From Stichopus chloronotus (taxonomy: Eukaryota > Echinodermata > Holothuroidea > Aspidochirotida > Stichopodidae): DNA of 64,000 bases. Position numbers and translations under genes: made by a program. The notes under the pieces were generated by a model that was not told where the DNA came from, ran no database searches, and was given only the letters and a program-made list of their open reading frames with translations. Shown here one piece after another: positions 58,701-64,000 of the stretch. Position 1 is the stretch's first letter; every line of letters starts with the position of its first letter. The DNA is taken from contig CM037845.1 of the NCBI GenBank assembly GCA_021234535.1, forward strand, positions 7,742,143-7,806,142. Direction: 5' to 3'.

Positions 58701-61700
58701 TATTAGATAATGAAATGGAAATTACGTCCGTGACGTTTATATTTGCTCAATTAAGAAACGAATAGATCTACTGTTGACCTTGTTTACAGGAAAACGCAAT
58801 CAACTTAAAGAAAACGAAAAGACAGTTATTGCTTAAATGTGTGTCAAGTTTGCCTGAAATGACACTTTGTGTCGTCCAACAAATTTATGCCTTTACATGA
58901 ATCATTTCCACACCCCGAACCTCATTGTAAAATGATACGGTTGTACTTATCTCGACTAGAACCTTTCCAGGACAAATCTCCTATTGCTGTATTGCAATAT
59001 AGCTGTAGTATAGCTATGCAGTATATCTGTATTGCTGTTGGCTCTGTTTTAAAACGGCTTTAAAACTCGTAAGGTGTAACGCAAGACAAGAGGCGCTCTC
59101 AGAAACTGGTACTTACGACTAATCAAATCGATGACTCTAATTGTCTCAGAAATTCTCTCAATGTTTGAAAGTTGTGGTAGAGTTTCAAAAGCGTCATCGA
59201 CTTTCTTCTGAGTGATAGATACGTGAAACAGAAAAGTGTATTTTAGCGAACAACTGCTAATTAAAATCGAAATGTGTTATCGTCGTACTCTGCTGAGACT
59301 AAAACACAAAAAAACTGAATCAGAGCATTGCTGCATCTGCAATTCCTTCCATGCGAACGGGAAAGAAAAGATGTGATAGCCAGGTCGAAGTGAATTTTTT
59401 GCCTTCCAACTGACAAATTGGGATGACTGTTCTCTTAAGTTAAGGTGATAGAAATTCCGAAACCATTTTAATACTGGCTCAGGTTGCATTTGCATGCAGG
59501 TATATACCAATAAGGATTTAGTTTTTACAAAGAAAAATGTACAGAATGATGTCATACTCAGATTACAACTAACACTTTTAATTAATTGTCTGACCTAATT
59601 TTTTAATGCCTACGTCATTTTGCATTGTGAAAGTTTTCATCTTCATTAGACGAAGATATAGGTTACTCACTATCAAGGAGAGTTCGTTTCCATTTAGAAC
59701 AGGGAGACCCATACCTTTGAAGAAGCTGTCGTGGGTTCGGTGGTTTTTCTACTACTACTACACTATTTTAAACTCACCGCCTTTTTTTGTTGTTGCCAGG
59801 AACCCTCTCCTTTCTTTTTTATTTTTTACTTCGATTGGCCTCATGTTATTGAAAAACACTGTTTCTGAATTATCTGAAAACTATATGTAATTTAAATTCC
59901 CTTTGATGTACACATAGGCGACATGATTATGTAAAGCAAAATACGTTTGCATTCCGGTTATTATCTGTTGCTGAACGATATTTTGTCGTTGTAAAGTGTA
60001 ACCAAGACAGGTTTTACCCTGAGGTGGCGCGACAGTTCCAGGAACATGTTTTATTTTGTAATACAAGACACGATATGGACTCAAAAACAAATAAGACAAT
60101 GTTATTGTGATTCTTGTTGAAACGATTAATTAATCACAAGGGGTAATTATATAACACGTTTTGTATATTCATGCCCAAGGTTAGTAAGTTTCGATTCATC
60201 ACACACTATTAATATTTTAATATTCAGTTTATCTGAATGTTGTTTGTCTTTTTTGTCATTGCAGAAAGTTGCATGGCAACAAACTTCAAGAGGTGAAGCG
60301 AGGCATGTTTGAAGACTTAAAGAATCTGGGAATATTGTAAGAGGGGTTGCTTTGTTTTTTAAAGCTTTTGTAAGAGTTGTTTTAAGTATCATTGTAATAC
60401 AAACATACTCGAAAAAAAAAAATCCCGATTTTATATCCAGACTCCTATTTAATTTTCAGATTATGTGAATCCCCGGTTGACACATATATTACCTCTTTTA
60501 ATCATGTTTATTTTAACAAATTCCACTATTTCAAACATATTTTAAATCTTTGCATGTTAGTCATATTTTTCTACTCCAGAATAACCTGTTTTTAATTAAC
60601 TTATGCATGTGGTAAAATTAAATGTCTGCAAATGCTTTTTTTATAGAGTATTTAAAAAAGAAACTTGACGCAGGAGGCTATTGATGACTGTTATGTTTTT
60701 CCTTAATTCGAAGGCTTTTGGACGGAAATATGATTAGGAACATTGAACCAGGATCATTTGCCAATCTTCTCAAGGTGTTTCACTTGTAAGTAGTCTATAC
60801 ACAACGTGTTGTAAATGAACATATGTGCTGTGTTGATTTGATCAGAATTGAAACAAAACACATGAAAGAGAAAATAGTGACAATTCGTTTCTGTGTATCA
60901 ATGCTAAACATTAAGATATTATAGAATTGCTAATTATTAAATGTAAATGTTTGTGTGAACTTTTTGACCCCTTCAACTATCAGATCTTATGAACTGATAA
61001 ATGTCACATTACAACGTGGAACGGTCAGACCATACGAAGCGATGAGTTACTAACAATTCTGCTAAACTTTTATTTCAACTTCCAAATCAATTATACAACT
61101 CCTGAACTCTGCAACGGACTTCATAGTTCTTTAAAAAATGTGATTTCACTTGATCTCGTTTTGCTGTTTTTTTTTCTTGACATTATCTAATACAAGATAA
61201 CGGTCGTAAAATTATCTCTTAGCAACCCTACTTCTTGAGACGTTTTCTGAGCATGTTGTGTTGCTTTTGTTGTTTTGTCTGCAGCACAATGTAAAAATAA
61301 CCTTTTCCTTTCTTTGTTTACAGCACCATGTCAGACAACAAGCTGATAAATCTAACAGTTGGCATGTTTGAGGGGCTTTCCAAGGTAACCAGCTTGTGAG
61401 TACCGCTTTTCATTTTCGTTGACCTTTCTTTAGTGAAACAACTAGGAACATTCTGCTCTTCGAGTTTGTGATCCACTTTGTGATTGCCATGGTCATTTGA
61501 ATCCGACGAAATAGTCGAGCGTGGGTACATATTGATGGGTGAGATATCAGGGTATGTTTGACATTGTCACAAAAACCACTGAATACTACAAACCTAGGCT
61601 AGTCATCTTTAAATTCGACCAAATATTCCAGTAAGTTGTACCACGATTTTTCTACATTTGTGATGTAAAACCATATTGATGTATCTTGACAATTTAAATG

Positions 61701-64000
61701 TATGTCTTCCATATGTGGTATGTTTGGAACGTGCATTACATTGCGGATGTGCGACTAAAGGAAAGCTTCGTCTGAAAATATTAATAAAAGTTTTTGTTGA
61801 AGAGTAATGCTTTATCTAGTTTCCATTGCAGGTGTGTTCACAATCTAGTCCATACCTTTACACTGACTTATTTAAAACTCAACATGAATTACTTCTGTAC
61901 TACATTAGTCGGTCAGAAATATTTCAAATCGGATGTTGTACTGCATATAAGTTATTGGCTCTCAGAATAATACCACTGATACATGTAATGTTTCATGACA
62001 CCTCTGAAACGTCAGCCTTGTGCTATAGCACATCGACAGTGCCAACCCGAAGCCATGTAACAGAAGCCAACGCAATGAACAAAACTACAGCAGAGACATA
62101 CTTGAGCTTATTCGTTTCGTCGGTGAACTACATTTTGATGTATGCCTTGAAGAAAATTCAGTAAATTTGTAATCAAGCGTGAAAGTCCCTTGTGAATGTG
62201 GCTTTGTGTATTATGATATCTTACTTGCATATTTACATGATTCTTCTTATCTTTCGAAGGAGTTTACATTCAAATAAAATTGAAAATATTGAAAACGGAA
62301 CGTTCATTCCTCTGGTGAAAGTTGAAACTTTGTAAGTACATTGAATGTAATAATAATAATAATAATTTATTTGTCTTTTGTTTCTTTTCCGTTGGTAAGG
62401 AGTACCGGCTCTTTAGTAACCTTTTCCTACTTTTTGTTTCTACCTTGGGCATTTCTATACTTTGCAGTAATAGCTGGGAGTGTTCGATACGCATTCGTGC
62501 TTGTAGGACCAAATCAAACATTAATGCACGACCCACAATGCCAAAGGAGGGATGATCTGCAAAGGTCTTAAAATTATCAGTCGCGTCTCCCAAAGGACAT
62601 TCCATGCTAAAGAAAAGCAAATGTTAATCCAAACAGAGTAGAATGAACTGGTATTTCCGGCCTTACAGATGTAGTGTAAGGACCTTTTAAAGTAATTCGC
62701 GAAGAGGAAAAGACCATTAAGATAATTCTGAAAAGTTTTGACGGGTACAAGAGTGTGAAACAGCATGAAAACCTTGATAATGTTTCCACCAAAGATCACT
62801 AAGATCAATTAGTAATTCATGGACATGTAAACTACTTATCATTATAGCTGTCTTATGTTAATATTATAGCTGTGCTATGAAATTGAACTATCCAGGTAAA
62901 GGTCATAGGAACTAGACGATGCAGATTATATTTCATCACAAGGACAACATTGATACAAGCCAAGGAGTTGATATCTGTGCAAAGTCCTGACAAATCACAT
63001 ACATACCCCAATTCAATTACCATTATTTTCTCTCCAGGGACTTAAAGAAAAATCCATTTCGATTGGTCCCAAGAGGCGTCTTTAATGTGATGCCTAAACT
63101 CGATCATATGTGAGTATTACGTTCATCGGAACCGATACGCTTGTGTTTAACATGATAGAAGAGTACCAAAACTAGATGATGTTTTTACAGACCTCAAAAT
63201 CTAACAAGTTTTTGAGGCCAATCGTAACCGCATGCAATGTTTTAAATTCATCTCCTCAATCGCAATTGCTAATAATGTCGGCTTGAGTTAAATGTAACAT
63301 TTAGCCGGTGTCAATAATATTAGTAACAACTTAATGCTACAAAATACTACAAAGTTTTATTTCTGTTTGAAAACTAAGCTCGTTGATACTTGTAACGTAC
63401 TTGGTAAATCAACCACGAAATGGTGAAGTGCTCTTTCCTATTTCTGTTTTGATTTCAGCCATTTTGACCATTTCTACCTCTGCGGCTTCGCACCTCATGT
63501 GAAAGATTGCAACCCTAAAGGTGACGGATTATCTAATTCTCAGGATCTCTTAGGTAGCATCGTTCTTCGTGTATCGGTATGGATGGTCTCTATTTTGGCA
63601 TCCTTTGGTAACTTGATAGTTCTGTTTGCTCGATGCATCAGCAAGGACGATAATAAGGTTCATTCGTTTTTCATCATCAACCTTGCCATTTCCGACTTCC
63701 TGATGGGCGCCTATCTCTTCATAGTTGCCGTCCACGACGTCATGTACAGAGGTGTTTACATCTTACACGATGTTGACTGGAGGTCGAGCTGGGTGTGTCA
63801 GATGTGTGGAGCATTCAGTCTGCTGTCGAGCGAGATGTCCGTATTCACACTGACCATCATCACAGCCGATCGTTACTTCTGCATTGTCCACCCTTTCCGA
63901 TTCCGGAGCAGGAACCTCATACCAGCTGCAATCCTCATGGGATGTCTCTGGATAATTGGCATTGCACTTTCGATATTACCCCTGGTGCACAGATCATATT
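25457..64000 (+). CDS. RXFP1-like: Relaxin-receptor-like GPCR (RXFP1/2 type, LDLa-LRR-7TM), 17 exons, 3' end beyond window
   Basis: Joining 25457-25532, 33447-33605, 34054-34137, 36680-36827, twelve LRR exons and 63459-64000 gives one frame of 625 residues with GT/AG junctions and consistent phases (1,1,1,2, then 2 throughout). Order: signal peptide 1 to about 24, furin-like RVRR 32-35, LDLa 43-78, acidic linker 79-105, LRR N-cap with Cys 106, 115, 117 and 137, twelve LRRs 156-445, hinge with Cys 453 and 462, TM1 about 479-502, TM2 517-537, TM3 about 559-581 with DRY 582-584, TM4 from about 599. This layout is specific to relaxin-family receptors RXFP1/RXFP2 and their invertebrate relatives. 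They sit in the plasma membrane, bind relaxin/insulin-like peptides through the LRRs and need the LDLa module to signal, usually through Gs and cAMP. The linker and hinge also align with vertebrate RXFP1. A mollusc GRL101-like receptor is less likely because only one LDLa module is present. The TM5-7 end and tail are not in the window. Confidence 0.92.
25533..33446. other. Intron 1 of the receptor gene (7.9 kb)
   Basis: No further exon is recognised. The intron holds perfect small palindromes: ATTTCTCTCC-AAAA-GGAGAGAAAT at 26134-26157, AAGAATATATATATATTCTT at 26563-26582, a 12-bp-arm hairpin at 28106-28130 and CATATACCAC/GTGGTATATG at 29158-29185. A solitary MITE-like TTAAAGGGACGTGGC end lies near 31810. 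A phase-1 cassette exon could be hidden, but no second LDLa cysteine pattern was seen. Confidence 0.55.
28106..28130. repeat. Perfect hairpin, 12-bp arms
   Basis: TTATTTAGTCAC, one central G, then GTGACTAAATAA: a perfect odd palindrome of 25 nt in intron 1. Each half contains a TAGTCAC/GTGACTA word resembling a bZIP half-site pair. No function is claimed. Confidence 0.85.
33447..33605 (+). CDS. RXFP1-like: Receptor exon 2: LDL-receptor class A module
   Basis: The exon is 159 nt and symmetric phase 1-1, after the acceptor TTTGGTACAG and before GTAAGA. Residues 43-78 carry the full six-cysteine LDLa pattern (Cys 43, 50, 56, 63, 69, 78), the FEFPCG start, and the calcium-binding end DCANGADEEDC. 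In RXFP1/2 this module is dispensable for hormone binding but required for receptor activation. Before it, residues 26-42 include LLHRVRRQSDVHGD, with a furin-type RVRR. Only one LDLa is found, as in RXFP1/2 and unlike multi-LDLa receptors. Confidence 0.93.
34054..34137 (+). CDS. RXFP1-like: Receptor exon 3: LDLa-LRR linker
   Basis: The exon is 84 nt, phase 1-1, bounded by TTTTATCAG and GTAAGT. It encodes DDDGIVRNFDLFFGTKDD, then SEEEKDPITC. The DGxxxxFDxFF segment lines up with the region just after the LDLa in vertebrate RXFP1 (NNGWSMQFDKYF), a linker that takes part in relaxin binding and activation. The rest is strikingly acidic (DDSEEEKD). Its last cysteine, Cys 106, is probably the first of the LRR N-cap. 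Confidence 0.88.
34138..36679. other. Intron 3 with degenerate minisatellite
   Basis: An AT-rich intron without a recognised exon. Its 3' part carries the tandem array at 35969-36412. The open frames at 34343-34605 come from AT-rich and poly-A/T sequence. Confidence 0.6.
35969..36412. repeat. Degenerate tandem repeat, unit about 34 nt (CATTAATGTGACTC...TTCCANGACTTAT)
   Basis: Successive units such as ATCATTAATGTGACTCTCTC plus GTTCCAGGACTTAC, and ATCATTAACGTGACTCATGT plus ATTCCATAATTCAT, recur with a period near 34 nt, well kept from about 36200 to 36412 and more eroded upstream. The array is old and diverged and has no coding potential. Confidence 0.8.
36680..36827 (+). CDS. RXFP1-like: Receptor exon 4: cysteine-rich LRR N-terminal cap
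   Basis: The exon is 148 nt, phase 1 to phase 2, after TATGCACAG and before GTGAGC. It encodes SSCRCFVVN, a loop rich in D, N and G, then ELVCTSSKLTSVPPNLPMET. The C-x-C...C spacing followed by the L-x-x-V/I-P-x-x-L-P signature is the standard LRRNT that shields the first repeat. It switches the gene to the phase-2 register used by every LRR exon that follows. Confidence 0.9.
38402..38473 (+). CDS. RXFP1-like: Receptor exon 5: LRR1
   Basis: A 72-nt exon, phase 2-2 (acceptor TTTATATTTCAG, donor GTAAGT). It encodes LDLTGNWMTKI, then TNETFKNLTELTVL, fitting LxLxxNxIxxL...F..L..L..L. Two N-glycosylation sequons are present, NET (Asn 168) and NLT (Asn 173). Confidence 0.9.
38886..38925. repeat. 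(ATC)n microsatellite, about 13 copies
   Basis: A pure ATC/CAT run in intron 5. It yields poly-His and poly-Ile peptides in the open frames across it, so those are not genes. Confidence 0.96.
40690..40720. repeat. (ATC)n microsatellite, about 10 copies
   Basis: A second pure ATC run, 1.8 kb downstream of the first in the same intron and in the same orientation. Confidence 0.95.
41003..41120 (-). repeat. Dispersed short repeat, copy 1 (partner at 44.3 kb)
   Basis: The blocks CCGATTGAATGAAACTGTCA, TTTTCTTCTACAAGTGAAAT and CTGTCATTGGCTCTCATTTA plus ACACATGACAC recur in the same order at 44333-44445. This copy lacks the B-box-like part seen in the other. Strand is given by analogy with that copy. 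Confidence 0.65.
42511..42940. repeat. Degenerate tandem repeat, unit about 27 nt (AGTCAATTGTAAAGAAAGTGAATGAA)
   Basis: About fifteen diverged copies of AGTCAATTGTAAAGAAAGTG plus AATGAA follow one another, for example at 42665-42690, 42720-42745 and 42806-42830. The strand shown is purine-rich. An intronic minisatellite with no coding potential. Confidence 0.85.
43592..43663 (+). CDS. RXFP1-like: Receptor exon 6: LRR2
   Basis: A 72-nt phase 2-2 exon after TTTTTGTTTAG, donor GTAAGT. It encodes LDLTYNRIETLHPDSF, then RELQNLEKL, a textbook repeat with the convex-side PDSF segment. Confidence 0.93.
44281..44445 (-). mobile_element. tRNA-like SINE candidate / dispersed repeat, copy 2
   Basis: Read on the minus strand, CTGTGGCTTAATCTC resembles a pol III A box and, about 45 nt on, CAAGTTCGAATCTCAC matches the B-box consensus GWTCRANNC. 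A TTTTTTT run follows at about 44277. The part at 44333-44445 is shared with 41003-41120, which supports a dispersed repeat. It is not a functional tRNA gene: I see no acceptor-stem pairing. Confidence 0.45.
45381..45746. mobile_element. TTAA-bounded MITE (copy D)
   Basis: The left end TTAAAGGGGATCACTCAGTT and the right end, reverse complement TTAAAGGGACTCATTGAGTT, form an imperfect inverted repeat enclosing 366 nt of non-coding AT-rich sequence. It shares TTAAAGGG with the three intergenic copies, showing the family also entered the receptor introns. Confidence 0.68.
47208..47279 (+). CDS. RXFP1-like: Receptor exon 7: LRR3
   Basis: A 72-nt phase 2-2 exon after CTATCGACAG, donor GTAAGT. It encodes LDLSNNEISSLPRNLF, then LSNGKLKQL, a normal repeat. 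Confidence 0.92.
47896..47970 (+). CDS. RXFP1-like: Receptor exon 8: LRR4, 75 nt, unusual acceptor
   Basis: The clear LRR sequence QHNPIRRLEYADLF, then MNLQLLETL ends at the donor GTAAGT. Keeping the phase-2 frame requires an AAG acceptor (ATACGAAG) at 47894-47895, which gives LLFQHNPIRRL and a 75-nt exon, one codon longer than its siblings. The stronger-looking TTATTCCAG 10 nt downstream would shift the frame into TGA at 47946-47948. Exon identity is secure; the exact start is less so. Confidence 0.72.
48191..48202. repeat. Oligo-C run in intron 8
   Basis: A run of about 11-12 C bases in the 0.9-kb intron 8, one of many such homopolymer tracts in the window. Nothing else notable is seen in this intron. 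Confidence 0.8.
48873..48944 (+). CDS. RXFP1-like: Receptor exon 9: LRR5
   Basis: A 72-nt phase 2-2 exon after TTCTCTCGCAG, donor GTAAGT. It encodes LDFSGARISEIRTGVF, then SPLTNLKEL. The usual Asn of the LxxN position is replaced by Ala (GARI), a mild deviation. Confidence 0.9.
49196..49270 (+). mobile_element. tRNA-like SINE head candidate
   Basis: GGTGGCCTAATGGCTAAAAG resembles an A box and GAGTTTTGATACTTG, 45 nt on, a decayed B box. A similar GCTAGTGGCTTAACTGGTTT begins at 49912 in the same intron. Both lack clear tails, so this is a weak call. Confidence 0.25.
50475..50546 (+). CDS. RXFP1-like: Receptor exon 10: LRR6
   Basis: A 72-nt phase 2-2 exon after TTCTGCTTACAG, donor GTAAGT. It encodes LVLSHNEIEALTQGNM, then EGMVNLLDL. 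The convex-side Phe is replaced by Met (GNM). Confidence 0.9.
50547..54421. other. Intron 10 (3.9 kb); no exon recognised
   Basis: An AT-rich intron with ATT/ATA runs near 51785-51890. A TTAAAGGG word at 52774 has no partner. No LRR-type 72-nt window between AG and GT was found. Confidence 0.55.
54422..54493 (+). CDS. RXFP1-like: Receptor exon 11: LRR7
   Basis: A 72-nt phase 2-2 exon after ATCAACTCCTCAG, donor GTAAGT. It encodes LDLQNNDVSFIEDGAF, then NELPMLNQL, a normal repeat. Confidence 0.93.
54494..60264. other. Intron 11 (5.8 kb), longest of the LRR introns
   Basis: It holds a less AT-rich block at about 54700-55080 of unknown origin, the dispersed repeat at 55088-56340 and a G run near 57589-57603. 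Open frames at 54628-54889, 57745-58146 and 59606-59890 show no recognised domain and no consistent splice context. Confidence 0.55.
55088..56340 (+). repeat. Dispersed repeat, copy 2, with partial internal tandem units
   Basis: Units begin at 55088, 55373 and about 55773 with CACGATC- or GCTCC-like starts followed by AAACTTGRTGGGTAGGTGCC, and contain GGTCAAAGGTCA and AAAACTACCATATAT words. The last unit continues to TGTTTACGCACTGTGAAAAT and ACATGTGTACACACATGCAG and aligns with 12991-13540. It is non-coding; the family is not identified. Confidence 0.78.
60265..60336 (+). CDS. RXFP1-like: Receptor exon 12: LRR8
   Basis: A 72-nt phase 2-2 exon after TTTTGTCATTGCAG, donor GTAAGA. It encodes LKLHGNKLQEVKRGMF, then EDLKNLGIL, a normal repeat. 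Confidence 0.93.
60714..60785 (+). CDS. RXFP1-like: Receptor exon 13: LRR9
   Basis: A 72-nt phase 2-2 exon with an AAG acceptor (CTTAATTCGAAG), donor GTAAGT. It encodes LLLDGNMIRNIEPGSF, then ANLLKVFHL. Confidence 0.91.
61324..61395 (+). CDS. RXFP1-like: Receptor exon 14: LRR10
   Basis: A 72-nt phase 2-2 exon after TTTGTTTACAG, donor GTGAGT. The junction codon TT|C gives Phe where the others give Leu. It encodes FTMSDNKLINLTVGMF, then EGLSKVTSL, with an N-glycosylation sequon NLT (Asn 382). Confidence 0.91.
62260..62331 (+). CDS. RXFP1-like: Receptor exon 15: LRR11
   Basis: A 72-nt phase 2-2 exon with an AAG acceptor (ATCTTTCGAAG), donor GTAAGT. It encodes LSLHSNKIENIENGTF, then IPLVKVETL, with a sequon NGT (Asn 409). 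Confidence 0.92.
63038..63109 (+). CDS. RXFP1-like: Receptor exon 16: LRR12 (last repeat)
   Basis: A 72-nt phase 2-2 exon after TTTTCTCTCCAG, donor GTGAGT. It encodes LDLKKNPFRLVPRGVF, then NVMPKLDHI; the final codon AT|C is completed by exon 17. The KNPF form is common in the last repeat before an LRR C-terminal cap. Confidence 0.92.
63459..64000 (+). CDS. RXFP1-like: Receptor exon 17: hinge and 7TM domain, TM1 to about TM4 (truncated by window)
   Basis: After TTTGATTTCAG the frame stays open to the window end (542 nt). The hinge HFDHFYLCGFAPHVKDC carries Cys 453 and 462 and aligns with the RXFP1 hinge (CGYAPHVRSC). TM1 has the FGN motif (Asn 496 = N1.50), TM2 has LAISDFLMGAYLF (Asp 524 = D2.50), then YRGVY as in RXFP1 YRGxY/FRGEY. 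TM3 starts near Cys 558 (the 3.25 disulfide position) or Cys 561 and ends with TADRYFCIVHPF, and TM4 has Trp 609 (W4.50). As in other type C LGRs the 7TM domain appears to be in one exon. Confidence 0.94.

Noticed and set aside
61826..62164. 112-residue + strand open frame between LRR10 and LRR11 exons
   Set aside because: Begins at an AG-like site but lacks LRR pattern, lacks a matching donor and phase, and ends in a stop; treated as intron sequence.
62270..62808. Minus-strand open frames of 95-116 residues across LRR11 and its downstream intron
   Set aside because: Partly antisense to a confirmed exon and otherwise Phe/Leu-rich AT translation; no family match.

Overview
The window is nuclear DNA of an animal, most likely a marine invertebrate deuterostome such as an echinoderm. 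The evidence is short coding exons with GT/AG splice sites in long AT-rich introns, abundant microsatellites and short non-autonomous transposons, and a relaxin-receptor-type LGR gene with no close vertebrate-style drift. The phylum is an inference from gene content and repeat style, not proven.

Two genes are supported, both on the + strand. At the left edge, 2831-3428 holds the last two coding exons of an M1-family zinc aminopeptidase closest in sequence to aminopeptidase N; its upstream exons lie outside the window. A polyadenylation signal follows at 3512. From about 3.5 to 25.4 kb there is no recognisable gene. This is a repeat-rich spacer with at least three TTAA-bounded inverted-repeat elements (MITEs), two foldback elements sharing an AAAGAGTGA-type end, a dispersed repeat seen again at 55 kb, and several simple repeats.

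From 25457 to beyond the right edge lies one large gene for a relaxin-family-peptide-receptor-like GPCR (RXFP1/2 type, type C LGR). Seventeen exons can be joined in one open frame of 625 residues before the window ends. They encode a signal peptide with a furin-like RVRR site (exon 1 and the start of exon 2), one LDL-receptor class A module (exon 2), an acidic linker (exon 3), a cysteine-flanked LRR N-cap (exon 4), twelve leucine-rich repeats of one exon each (exons 5-16), and a large exon with the CG-APHV-C hinge and TM1 to about TM4 (exon 17). Eleven of the twelve LRR exons are exactly 72 nt and one is 75 nt. All LRR introns are phase 2, so every LRR exon is a symmetric cassette.

The introns carry further repeats: two AT-rich degenerate minisatellites (about 34-nt and 27-nt units), another TTAA MITE, tRNA-like SINE candidates, (ATC)n arrays and a 1.2 kb repeat. 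The many oligo-G/oligo-C runs of 10-17 bases are a notable base-composition feature. No prokaryotic, viral or CRISPR feature was found, and no intact transposase or reverse transcriptase. Most of the short open frames are not supported as genes.
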